From the NCBI GenBank assembly GCA_035438985.1, contig DAORJK010000003.1:1-64000 (forward strand): a stretch of 64,000 bases of DNA, written 5' to 3'. The DNA comes from UBA4408 sp002389785. Its GTDB lineage: Bacteria > Bacteroidota > Bacteroidia > UBA4408. Below the pieces are notes generated by a model that was not told the origin of the DNA, ran no database searches, and was given only the letters and a program-made list of their open reading frames with translations. Every line of letters begins with the position of its first letter. Positions within the stretch are counted from its first letter, which is position 1. The position numbers and the translations under genes are program-made. Of the stretch, positions 26,333 through 34,711 are shown in pieces.

Positions 26333-27763
26333 TTAGTTTATATTCGCACCTTGTTCTATCCATACCCCAATTAACTCACGTTCTTCTTCGGTCATGTTTG
26401 TTTTGTTTCCTTGAGGCATTGTTTTAGTTTGAACTGCACGAATCAAAATTTTATCAGCCATGCTTTTAATTTGCCGGGGCGTATCGTACATCACTCCGTT
26501 GGGAGCACTTACTAAAGTATTGTCGCTTGGGCGACTTGAGTGGCAAGGAGTACATCGATTTTTAAAAATTGTTTCCACCTCCGCAAAAGCTACCGGCGGT
26601 AATTCCTTTGCCGATTTTTTTCGCTTAGGAGCTGTCATCAACATCATTAATACAAGCAAAGCGCCAACCGTTGGAATTAACCAATATAGATTTTCGCCCT
26701 TTTCATGTTTATTAATAAAATGCCTGGCTCCCGCCCCTGCCAATGATATACCGGTTAATATTACCCAGTTCATCTCATTTCCAAACGTACTTGGGAAGTG
26801 ATTACTTATCATGGTAAAAATTACAGGAAGGGTAATGTAATTATTGTGCAAAGAGCGCAATCCGGCATTTTTGCCCAAATTTTCATCCAACGGTTTACCT
26901 TCAATCGCAGCCTTTACTAAAGCTTTTTGAGAAGGGATAATTACAAAAAACACATTGCCCACCATGATGGTTCCAAGTAATGCACCTACATGTATAAATG
27001 CAGCCTTCCCATCAAATACATGCGTTAAGAAATAAGCAATTAACACAACCAAAATAAAACCAATTGTGGCAAAAATAGTAGGGTATTTTTTTAATGGTGA
27101 TTTGCACAATGCATCGTATAAAAACCAACTACCGATGAGGGTAACTAAACTAGTTGCAATTGCCTGCTCCACGCTAAGTTTCATAACCGAAGCGTTAATC
27201 AGGTAACTTTGTGCATTGGTGTAATACACAATTACCAATAGTAAAAATCCGGTGAGCCAAGTAAAATAAGCTTCGTACTTAAACCAATGCAAGGTTGCAG
27301 GTAGCTTTTCAGGAGCTATTTTATATTTCTCAACATAATAAAATCCACCTCCGTGTATGGCCCATAAATTACCGGCTATTTCATTACGTAATCCGTATTT
27401 ACGATTAAGGCTATTTTCAAGAAAAATAAAATAAAACGAGGCTCCAATCCAAGCTATTCCAAAAAGTATGTGCGCCCATCGTATCAGTAAATTCAGCCAC
27501 TCGTGAACATGTGCGCCTAAACCTGTAAATAATGCATAACGATAGGCGGCGAATAAAATTAAAAATGCAAAAGATAGATATAGAATAATGTTCATAATGT
27601 CGCGTACTTCATCGCGCAACATACTTTGCAAACGCTGTTGAACTTCGCTATCGGCTTCAGCGACTTTTAGGGTAATTCCTTTGTGCACATTTTTCAATAT
27701 CAAATAAATACTGAAAAACGCTAAAATTGCAATCCAAAATATATAATCAGTAGCAGTAAACAT
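26333..27763 (-). CDS. PuuD-like membrane urate hydroxylase with C-terminal cytochrome c
   Basis: This 476-aa protein has about eight or nine membrane helices, with the family phrases RWAHILFGIAWIGASFYF, LWAIHGGGFYYVEKY and LHWFKYEAYFTWLTGF. A C-terminal cytochrome c domain has CTPCH (Cys404, Cys407, His408) and a likely Met ligand in TMPQGNKTNM. In PuuD the membrane domain hydroxylates urate and the cytochrome passes electrons to the respiratory chain. No other purine-degradation gene is in the window, so substrate assignment rests on family resemblance. It follows the CoA-transferase B gene by 4 bp, probably co-transcribed. Confidence 0.82.
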   Translation of the reverse strand: MFTATDYIFWIAILAFFSIYLILKNVHKGITLKVAEADSEVQQRLQSMLRDEVRDIMNIILYLSFAFLILFAAYRYALFTGLGAHVHEWLNLLIRWAHILFGIAWIGASFYFIFLENSLNRKYGLRNEIAGNLWAIHGGGFYYVEKYKIAPEKLPATLHWFKYEAYFTWLTGFLLLVIVYYTNAQSYLINASVMKLSVEQAIATSLVTLIGSWFLYDALCKSPLKKYPTIFATIGFILVVLIAYFLTHVFDGKAAFIHVGALLGTIMVGNVFFVIIPSQKALVKAAIEGKPLDENLGKNAGLRSLHNNYITLPVIFTMISNHFPSTFGNEMNWVILTGISLAGAGARHFINKHEKGENLYWLIPTVGALLVLMMLMTAPKRKKSAKELPPVAFAEVETIFKNRCTPCHSSRPSDNTLVSAPNGVMYDTPRQIKSMADKILIRAVQTKTMPQGNKTNMTEEERELIGVWIEQGANIN

Positions 27764-27767
27764 CTAC

Positions 27768-28424
27768 TTAATTTATCACCATTTCAGGAACTTCACCTTT
27801 AATAATTAGGGTCCCTTCTGTAGCATTTTTTATTTGCTCAATGCTTACTCCGGGAGCTCGTTCAAGCAAAAGAAAACCTTCCTTTGTTACCTCAAGTGCT
27901 GCTAATTCGGTAACTATTTTTTTTACACAACCCACCCCGGTAAGTGGTAAGGTACACTTTTTAAGCAGCTTTGATTCACCTGCTTTGTTCACGTGTTGCA
28001 TGGCCACAATAATATTTTGAGCAGAGGCTACTAAATCCATAGCACCACCCATGCCCTTTACCATTTTGCCGGGAATTTTCCAATTGGCAATATCCCCGGT
28101 TTCACTTACTTCCATAGCCCCTAAAACTGTTAGTTGCACATGCTCTCCGCGAATCATCGCAAAACTCAAGGCTGAGTCAAAAAACGAAGAGCCCGGAAGT
28201 GTGGTAATGGTTTGCTTTCCGGCATTAATTAAATCGGCGTCTACTTCATCTTCATAGGGAAAAGGGCCCATTCCAAGCAATCCGTTTTCAGACTGCAAAA
28301 TCACGTTCATTCCCTTGGGTATATAATTGGCAACCAATGTTGGAATTCCAATTCCCAAATTCACATAATATCCATCTTTTAATTCCTGTGCGATACGTTT
28401 CGCAATTCCATTTTTATCTAACAT
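27768..28424 (-). CDS. scoB: 3-oxoacid CoA-transferase subunit B
   Basis: From ATG 28424 (MLDKNGIAKRIAQELKDG) the protein has 218 residues, the family length. A longer frame from TTG 28481 runs through the predicted promoter and is rejected. It has the catalytic motif SENGLLGMG with Glu46, plus GIGIPTLVANY and PGKMVKGMGGAMDLV. With subunit A it transfers CoA between acyl donors such as succinyl-CoA and acetoacetate. Unusually, a T9SS cargo gene and a terminator separate it from subunit A. A TACTTTTG box lies just upstream. Confidence 0.93.
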   Translation of the reverse strand: MLDKNGIAKRIAQELKDGYYVNLGIGIPTLVANYIPKGMNVILQSENGLLGMGPFPYEDEVDADLINAGKQTITTLPGSSFFDSALSFAMIRGEHVQLTVLGAMEVSETGDIANWKIPGKMVKGMGGAMDLVASAQNIIVAMQHVNKAGESKLLKKCTLPLTGVGCVKKIVTELAALEVTKEGFLLLERAPGVSIEQIKNATEGTLIIKGEVPEMVIN

Positions 28425-28444
28425 CTTTTCAAAATTTGATTTTT

Positions 28445-28452
28445 CAAAAGTA
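28445..28452 (-). promoter_or_regulatory. -7 box TACTTTTG of scoB
   Basis: TACTTTTG on the minus strand matches TAnnTTTG and ends 20 nt upstream of ATG 28424. It supports the shorter scoB start and independent transcription of scoB-puuD after the terminator at 28555. Confidence 0.6.
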
Positions 28453-28554
28453 TAAATTCGTTCGATAGTATCGCTTTCCAACTAAAATTTAAACGAATGA
28501 AACTGAATTAAATTGAGGATATGCCTTTAAAATTTCCATCACATTCAATAAAAA

Positions 28555-28583
28555 AAGCCTGCTGCAAAAGGTGCAACAGGCTT
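28555..28583 (-). terminator. Intrinsic terminator of the 28602 T9SS gene
   Basis: On the minus strand, arms AAGCCTGTTGCA and TGCAGCAGGCTT pair over 12 bp (one G-U) around a 5-nt loop. A run of T follows. It lies just past the stop codon of the secreted protein gene, before scoB. Confidence 0.85.
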
Positions 28584-28601
28584 CAAAAATAAATAGTGCG
28601 A

Positions 28602-30185
28602 TTATTTTACAACCACTAATTTAGAGGTAGTACTCGACCAATTTGGACTAACTATTTTGCAAAAATACAAGCCCGAATTTATTGTACTAAGGTCTAGTGT
28701 AAATTGATTGTTTGAAATAGAATTTAGTGCCTGTTGTGCAATTACCTTACCTGTATTATCAAACACCGTTAAAGCTGCATCTTGTAACATTTCAGCATCT
28801 GTACTAAAAGCGAATGTTGCACTAGAATTTACCGGATTAGGGAATACTGAAAATAAATCTTCACTAGCAATATTGCTTGTACTTTCTTCAGCTAATCGTT
28901 TTACAGAATTCTTTTTAAGAATGGTGTAAGGATACCACTGAAAACTGTTTAAGGTACTGTTCCATTTGCCCGGATTTGCTAATTTGTAATTATCGAATGC
29001 TGTTTTAAATAATCCTTCGGCACAAGCCATGGTGTTTCCGCTTACCTTTAAAAAAGGACCGAGAAAATCACACCAACCGTTGTTAAATGGATCATTTGCA
29101 ATGGCATCGCTTTGATTGGTACCGCACAATAAAATTACAATTTTAGAATTTGCTTTGGTAGGACCGCTAGATGCTGAAAAAATATCAATTCGGCTCTGAA
29201 TACTTGTTAAAAACAAACTATTCGGATTGCATTTGTAATTGCTGATATAAATTTTGTCGGCAATGTTATCGATAAATTGCGCTTGTGTTTTATCATCGTA
29301 TGAATCCTTATCAAGGTATCCCAAATATACGTAAATACTCAAAGGATCAACACTTGCAGATTTAATGCATTGCATGTAATTCATCATGTTTTGAAACACA
29401 CGGTAGGCTGAATCTCTACGTGCTACTGTGTTAAAGGTATTGGTATTCCAAAATTCAAATTCAGAAACCATGTGGTCAATTTTATAGGAACTAAGTACAT
29501 CAACACGCGCAGATGAAGCAGCAGTTGCTTCATCCAATTCAGGTTCGTTTTCAGCAGCTACCGTTGAAAGATTTGCAGGATAAAAAGAATTGTGTTCGTT
29601 TTCTTCCATTTCATCCGGTGCATCCTTTACTTTGAAATAGGAAGTATTTCCGTTTGTATTGGCAATCGCCATTTTTTGTAAAATGCAATTTGAACTTATA
29701 CCGTTGTAAGCTGCCACATAAGTAGGAGTTACCGGATTCCAAATAGTAACGCCTACATCGGTAATTCCATAATTTCCTGTTTTAGCCTTCGTTATAAAGC
29801 GTTTCAAGTGGTCGCTATAGCTTAAGCTACCATACATAGAGGTTGGAAATCGAAGCACATTCCAAATATCATAAAGCGTGATTCGTGAAAAGCTATTTGA
29901 TTTGCAATAAGCTAAAAGTGCATCCTCCTTTTCGTAAATACCGTCCTTATTGGCATCCACACCTAAAATAGAATGTGCAGCATCAATGCCTTGTTGCGGA
30001 CCATAAAAGGCACTGTTGAAACTAAAAAATTCATTTACATATAATCCACGAGGTTTAGGTGGAGTAGTTGGACAATTGCTCATAGCAACAGGTGTGTAAG
30101 TACAAGCGGTGCACTGAGCTTGACTTTGTTGAAACGAGAAAAGGGTAATAATTAGAAGTAGTACAAACGCTTTTTTAGTGGTCAT
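28602..30185 (-). CDS. Secreted protein of unknown function with T9SS sorting domain
   Basis: From ATG 30185 (MTTKKAFVLLLIITLFSF...SQAQ) the protein has 527 residues; a TTG two codons earlier is rejected. After the signal peptide comes a Cys-containing stretch. A long middle region (about 45-420) has features of a TIM-barrel-like secreted enzyme (GITDVGVTIWNP, MVSEFEFWN, SIYVYLGYLD), but no family or catalytic residues can be named. The C-terminal ~80 residues are a T9SS type A domain (FSVFPNPVNSSATFAF ... LTVFDNTGKVI ... SGLYFCKIV). It sits between scoA and scoB and ends in its own terminator. Confidence 0.82.
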   Translation of the reverse strand: MTTKKAFVLLLIITLFSFQQSQAQCTACTYTPVAMSNCPTTPPKPRGLYVNEFFSFNSAFYGPQQGIDAAHSILGVDANKDGIYEKEDALLAYCKSNSFSRITLYDIWNVLRFPTSMYGSLSYSDHLKRFITKAKTGNYGITDVGVTIWNPVTPTYVAAYNGISSNCILQKMAIANTNGNTSYFKVKDAPDEMEENEHNSFYPANLSTVAAENEPELDEATAASSARVDVLSSYKIDHMVSEFEFWNTNTFNTVARRDSAYRVFQNMMNYMQCIKSASVDPLSIYVYLGYLDKDSYDDKTQAQFIDNIADKIYISNYKCNPNSLFLTSIQSRIDIFSASSGPTKANSKIVILLCGTNQSDAIANDPFNNGWCDFLGPFLKVSGNTMACAEGLFKTAFDNYKLANPGKWNSTLNSFQWYPYTILKKNSVKRLAEESTSNIASEDLFSVFPNPVNSSATFAFSTDAEMLQDAALTVFDNTGKVIAQQALNSISNNQFTLDLSTINSGLYFCKIVSPNWSSTTSKLVVVK

Positions 30186-30370
30186 ATGCAAGGTGTAAGA
30201 TCTATGATTTTATGTTATACATTGAAAAGTTGCAACACATTTTTTCAAATTGCCTGCATAGATATACTTATCTAATTGGATTAGCGATAAATTTTTGCTG
30301 AATGGGAAAAAAACCAATCTAAAAAGGAAGCTTTAAGAAAAAGCTAAAAACACAAGATTGGGATAAGCGC

Positions 30371-31069
30371 TTATTTAGTTCTTACAGTTCTTTGTTCAAT
30401 GCGCTTTTCGTAATTTTTTCCTTCGAAAATGCGTTGCACAAAAATACCGGGTGTGTGAATTTCATCGGGATGCAGTTCGCCCGGTTCAACCAACTGCTCA
30501 ACTTCGGCAATGGTAATTTTTCCGGCAGTGGCCATCATGGGGTTAAAATTTCGCGCCGTGGCTTTGTAAACTAAGTTTCCTTGAGTATCTCCTTTCCAGG
30601 CTTTAACAATCGCAAAATCGGCTTTTAGCCATTCTTCCATGAGGTACATCTTGCCATGAAACTCACGAATTTCTTTTCCGTTGGCTACTTCAGTACCATA
30701 ACCGGCAGGAGTAAAAAACGCAGGAATACCGGCACCTCCCATTTGTATTCGGGTAGCTAATGTTCCTTGCGGTATTAAATCAACTTCGAGTTCGCCACTG
30801 AGCAATTGCCTTTCAAATTCAGCATTCTCACCCACGTAACTCGAAATCATTTTTTTAACTTGGTGCTGCTTCAATAATAATCCCAATCCAAAATCATCCA
30901 CCCCGGCGTTGTTGCTTATACAGGTTAAACCTTTTACTCCACTTTTAACGAGCGCTGTTATACAATTTTCGGGTATCCCACACAATCCAAAACCACCCAA
31001 CATCAAGGTCATGTTATCTTGTATTCCTTTTATTGCTTCTTCTGCACTTGCAACCGTTTTATTGATCAT
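30371..31069 (-). CDS. scoA: 3-oxoacid CoA-transferase subunit A
   Basis: This 232-aa protein has the family signature GGFGLCGIPENCI near the N-terminus, followed by CISNNAGVDDFGLGLLL, MISSYVGENAEFE and PQGTLATRIQMGGAGIPAFFTPAGYGT. Normal length. It forms a heterotetramer with subunit B, which here lies almost 2 kb downstream rather than adjacent. It is divergent from the EamA transporter gene. Confidence 0.94.
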   Translation of the reverse strand: MINKTVASAEEAIKGIQDNMTLMLGGFGLCGIPENCITALVKSGVKGLTCISNNAGVDDFGLGLLLKQHQVKKMISSYVGENAEFERQLLSGELEVDLIPQGTLATRIQMGGAGIPAFFTPAGYGTEVANGKEIREFHGKMYLMEEWLKADFAIVKAWKGDTQGNLVYKATARNFNPMMATAGKITIAEVEQLVEPGELHPDEIHTPGIFVQRIFEGKNYEKRIEQRTVRTK

Positions 31070-31112
31070 ACTTTTATTAATTTGGATTCGAAATTAGTAA
31101 TTTCAAAAAAAC

Positions 31113-31120
31113 TATCTTTG
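31113..31120 (+). promoter_or_regulatory. -7 box TATCTTTG of the EamA-wzz-ligase operon
   Basis: TATCTTTG matches TAnnTTTG and lies 30 nt before the GTG start at 31151. No -33 element lies at the usual distance. Confidence 0.5.
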
Positions 31121-31150
31121 AAAAAAACACACTAATTTGAATTCATTCAC

Positions 31151-32053
31151 GTGAAGGAAAATTTTAAATCGCACCTTGCACTTTTTATAGTTGCGCTCAT
31201 TTATGGAGCGAATTACACCATTGCTAAAGGCGTAATGCCCACTTACCTTGAACCATTTGGTTTTATTGTAGTGCGCGTAAGCGGTGCCGTGATGTTGTTT
31301 TGGATAACCGGAATTTTTGTTCCTGAAAAAATTAACCGCAAAGACATTCCCCTTTTGGCCTTTTGCGGCTTGTTTGGAGTAGCCATTAATCAACTGTTGT
31401 TTTTTAAGGGACTAAGCATGACCACTCCCATTAATGCAGCCATCATTATGGTAATTACTCCCATTCTGGTATTGTTGGTTGCTACCTCGGTGGCCAGTGA
31501 ACGCATTACTCCTAAAAAACTATCCGGAATATTGATTGGCTTACTCGGTGCTATTATTTTGCTACTTATAAAACACGATTTAACCATTGGTTCGCTTACC
31601 TGGAGAGGCGATTTGTGTATTCTTATAAATGCAATTTCTTGGGGAATTTACCTGGTAGTGGCCAAACCTTTAATTATGAAATACCGCACCATTACCGTAA
31701 TAAAATGGGTGTTTTTATTTGCCTGGTTTTATGTATTACCCTTTGGATACAGCGAGTTTGTTGAAGCCGATTTTTCGATGATGCCAACCGACATATTGCT
31801 ATCTGTGGCATTTGTGGTTGTAGGCACTACCTATTTTGCTTACTTATTAAATAATTATGCCTTGCAAAAGGTAAGTTCATCGGTAGTGAGTATCTACATC
31901 TATTTACAACCCTTACTGGCTGCTGGAATTGCTGTATTCTTAGGGCGTGATGAAATAGATGCAGTAAAAATTGTGTCCGGTTTTTTAATCTTTATTGGTG
32001 TGTATCTGGTAAGTTCTTCAGACAGGGCCAATCGCAATCAAAACATACAATAA
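31151..32053 (+). CDS. EamA/DMT-family transporter
   Basis: This 300-aa membrane protein starts with GTG (MKENFKSHLALFIVALIYGANYTIAKGVM). It has about ten hydrophobic helices in two EamA repeats (about 8-140 and 150-290). The second repeat includes LCILINAISWGIYLVVAKPLI and ends QPLLAAGIAVFLGRDEIDAVKIVSGFLIFIGVYLV. Members export amino acids, nucleotides or other metabolites; the substrate is not evident. Six bp separate it from the Wzz-like gene, so it probably heads a three-gene operon. Confidence 0.9.
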   Translation: MKENFKSHLALFIVALIYGANYTIAKGVMPTYLEPFGFIVVRVSGAVMLFWITGIFVPEKINRKDIPLLAFCGLFGVAINQLLFFKGLSMTTPINAAIIMVITPILVLLVATSVASERITPKKLSGILIGLLGAIILLLIKHDLTIGSLTWRGDLCILINAISWGIYLVVAKPLIMKYRTITVIKWVFLFAWFYVLPFGYSEFVEADFSMMPTDILLSVAFVVVGTTYFAYLLNNYALQKVSSSVVSIYIYLQPLLAAGIAVFLGRDEIDAVKIVSGFLIFIGVYLVSSSDRANRNQNIQ

Positions 32054-32059
32054 ACCGGT

Positions 32060-33025
32060 ATGAAATCGGAAGAAAAGCTTCAGGTAGCGCTGCTACGATC
32101 CTTGCTAAAAAATAAAAAGACAGTAATCGCTTTTGTGCTCAGCGTTGCGCTAGTTTCCATCGTATTTTCCGGACCATTTTTTTTGGCCCCCTTGTATAAA
32201 TCTGAAGTTATTTTTTACCCTCCCAACACCAGTTCTAACAAAACATTGATTCAATACGATGTTCGCTTTGGCAGCGAGAAAGAAATTGATCAGCACATTC
32301 AAGTATTAAAATCTAATTTGGTGCGCGATTCGGTTATAAAAAAGTTTAATTTGATTGCGCATTACGGCATTGATACAACTAAAACGGTTTGGCGCTATTA
32401 TTTAAATAAAGAATACAACGAAAAAATAGCCATTGAACGAACCCGATACAACGCTTTATCGGTAACTGTTTTAGATACCGATCCTGTTTTGGCGGCAACT
32501 ATTGCAAACACCATTGTTGAAATTACAGATGCAATAAAAGCAACCATTTTACGAAAAAACCTGAGTGCTGCTTTAAGTAATTTAGAAAAAGATTACAGCA
32601 ATAAGGTGAAGGAATTTGACGTGTTTGCAGCCAATATTAACCGAATTGTAAAGGATAATTACATTCCTAATTTAAACTTAAAAAATGAATCCTTTGTGGA
32701 GCGCATGAAAAAACAAATTGATTTAATTCGTGAACTTACCAACAAAGGGAGTGCTGATTTTGATCTAAAAAAACAATACAACTATGAAGCGATGCTGGCA
32801 CAATTGGCCGAATTGCAATCGAGTTATGAGCAAGCATCGAGCAATTTAAACACCAATTTTCCAACCTGTTATATTATTTCTCCGGCACAAGTTAACTATC
32901 AAAAAGATTCGCCCAATCGTTTGTTAATTGTAGCACTCACAACAGTATTAGCCGGACTTTTTTGCATTGTTTGGATGCTATTTTCAATTCAGCTTAAGCA
33001 AGTAAAGCATGCCTTGGAAAGTTGA
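32060..33025 (+). CDS. Wzz-like polysaccharide chain-length/co-polymerase protein
   Basis: This 321-aa protein has two membrane helices, one near residues 22-42 and one near 285-307. They flank a periplasmic domain with YKSEVIFYPPNTSSNKTL near its start and a predicted coiled-coil region (about 170-260). The second helix is preceded by SPAQVNYQKDSPNRLLIV, a Pro-rich motif typical of Wzz/PCP proteins. No tyrosine kinase domain is attached. Its end overlaps the next gene by 17 bp, implying translational coupling with the ligase/polymerase. Confidence 0.84.
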   Translation: MKSEEKLQVALLRSLLKNKKTVIAFVLSVALVSIVFSGPFFLAPLYKSEVIFYPPNTSSNKTLIQYDVRFGSEKEIDQHIQVLKSNLVRDSVIKKFNLIAHYGIDTTKTVWRYYLNKEYNEKIAIERTRYNALSVTVLDTDPVLAATIANTIVEITDAIKATILRKNLSAALSNLEKDYSNKVKEFDVFAANINRIVKDNYIPNLNLKNESFVERMKKQIDLIRELTNKGSADFDLKKQYNYEAMLAQLAELQSSYEQASSNLNTNFPTCYIISPAQVNYQKDSPNRLLIVALTTVLAGLFCIVWMLFSIQLKQVKHALES

Positions 33026-34499
33026 CTCCACCGGCATTTCGAAAACCTTTTATTTTGTCGGGGCTTTTTTTATTCTGGCTTGCGCTTTACTTATCACCTC
33101 AGGAAATCACTTTATTTTAATAAGTACACTTTGCATACTGGTAGCAGTCGGTTATATACTTTCAATTAGCCACTTAAACTATAGCTTTTACTTACTTGCC
33201 ATTTTATTGCCATTTTCTCAAAAAATTGCTTTGCCCCTATCTGATATTGACTTGGGTTTTCCTTCTGAAGCTTGGTTGTTTATACTGCTCATTGCTTTAT
33301 TTGCATTATGGATGCGGAAAGGTTTTGTTAGCTCCGAATTTCTGTTGCATCCTGTGAGCCTCTTGCTGCTTGTTTACTTATTTTTTTGTGGTATAAGTGC
33401 TCTAAACAGCAGCCTATTCTGGATTTCGGCTAAAGCCATTAGTGTAAAAAGTGTCTATATCCTGGTTTTTTATTTTGGAATTTATTCGGTGTTTAAACAT
33501 ACCGTAAACACAATTAAACTGCTGTTTACTGCTTACAGCATTAGCTTGTTTTTAGTTTCACTTTACTTTTTGTACAACCAATCAAACTATCATTGGAGCA
33601 AGCAAACTGCGGCATTTGCCGTGAATCCATTTTTTTCTGATCATACCATCTATAGTGCTTGTCTGGCTTTTGTTTTACCCTTTCATGTTTTACAAATTTT
33701 CAGGATTAAGAAGGAACAAAATGCTATTCAAAACTTGGTAATACATGGTTGCATTAGCGCTGTTTTTTTAACTGCGCTTTATTTTACATTTTGCCGAGCC
33801 GCCTGGATTAGTTGTGCTATTGCTATACTTTTGGGAATAGGAATCAAACTTAAATTAAAACCAAGATTCTATTTGGCGGCTATAGGCGTAGCAGGATTGT
33901 TTGCAACACTAAATGCTGAAAAGCTCACGAATAACTTTTATGAAAACAAAAGCATATCTACTGCTGCAACTACAAGCGCCATTGAGCAAACACAATCCAT
34001 AACCAATATTACCACCGACGTTTCAAATGCCGAACGTTTAAATAGATGGAGTTGTGCTTGGCGCATGTTTAAAGATAAACCAATGTTAGGCTTTGGGCCG
34101 GGAACTTTTCAATTTCAATATTTAGGCTATCAGTTAGAAGATGAGATTACCTATATTAGTGTGTTTAGCCCTTACAACATTCCGCTCGGACGCGGAGGTT
34201 CAGCACACAATGAGTATTTATTATTGCTTACCGAAAGCGGAATTTTTGCACTTGCAGCATTTTTGATACTTATAATTTTGCTGCTTAAAAAGAGTCTTCA
34301 CCTGTTGTTGAGATGCCCCAATACTGAGCAGTACAACACCTGTTTGTATTTGTTGTTAGGATTCGTAACCTACTTGATACATGGATTGTTTAATAATTAC
34401 CTGGATACTGATAAAACTGCTTTTTTACTTTTTGCAAGTATGAGCTTATTGGTTCAGCAGGATCTTGATTTTAGAAGTAAAATCAAAGTAAATGAATAA
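33009..34499 (+). CDS. O-antigen ligase/polymerase family protein (Wzy_C)
   Basis: This 496-aa protein has at least ten hydrophobic helices. Between them lies the conserved periplasmic region of the Wzy_C/WaaL family: RLNRWSCAWRMFKDKPMLGFGPGTF, then GGSAHNEYLLLLTESG. Such proteins ligate or polymerise undecaprenyl-linked glycans. The overlap with a chain-length regulator favours polymerase-type work, but WaaL activity cannot be excluded. No glycosyltransferases lie beside it. Confidence 0.87.
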   Translation: MPWKVDSTGISKTFYFVGAFFILACALLITSGNHFILISTLCILVAVGYILSISHLNYSFYLLAILLPFSQKIALPLSDIDLGFPSEAWLFILLIALFALWMRKGFVSSEFLLHPVSLLLLVYLFFCGISALNSSLFWISAKAISVKSVYILVFYFGIYSVFKHTVNTIKLLFTAYSISLFLVSLYFLYNQSNYHWSKQTAAFAVNPFFSDHTIYSACLAFVLPFHVLQIFRIKKEQNAIQNLVIHGCISAVFLTALYFTFCRAAWISCAIAILLGIGIKLKLKPRFYLAAIGVAGLFATLNAEKLTNNFYENKSISTAATTSAIEQTQSITNITTDVSNAERLNRWSCAWRMFKDKPMLGFGPGTFQFQYLGYQLEDEITYISVFSPYNIPLGRGGSAHNEYLLLLTESGIFALAAFLILIILLLKKSLHLLLRCPNTEQYNTCLYLLLGFVTYLIHGLFNNYLDTDKTAFLLFASMSLLVQQDLDFRSKIKVNE

Positions 34500-34663
34500 A
34501 CACACACTTTTGATTAGACGATTTTCAAATCATAAACATCATGTAAATAGTGATTATTGGTATCTCAAAGCAAAACTTCTTATACACTTAATGAGAATTC
34601 AAGAAAATAAAATACTATTCAATAATTAAATTAAAACAATGAATTTTGCTTGTTCTTACAAAA

Positions 34664-34693
34664 AAAAGCCGACTCATTTCTGAATCGGCTTTT
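34664..34693 (-). terminator. Intrinsic terminator of the 34712 gene
   Basis: Arms AAAAGCCGACTCA and TGAATCGGCTTTT form a stem with a 4-nt loop and one mismatch. A run of eight T follows on the minus strand. It may also slow transcription from the plus-strand ligase gene, where the T-tract is weaker. Confidence 0.8.
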
Positions 34694-34711
34694 CTCTTAA
34701 TACTAAGAAAA

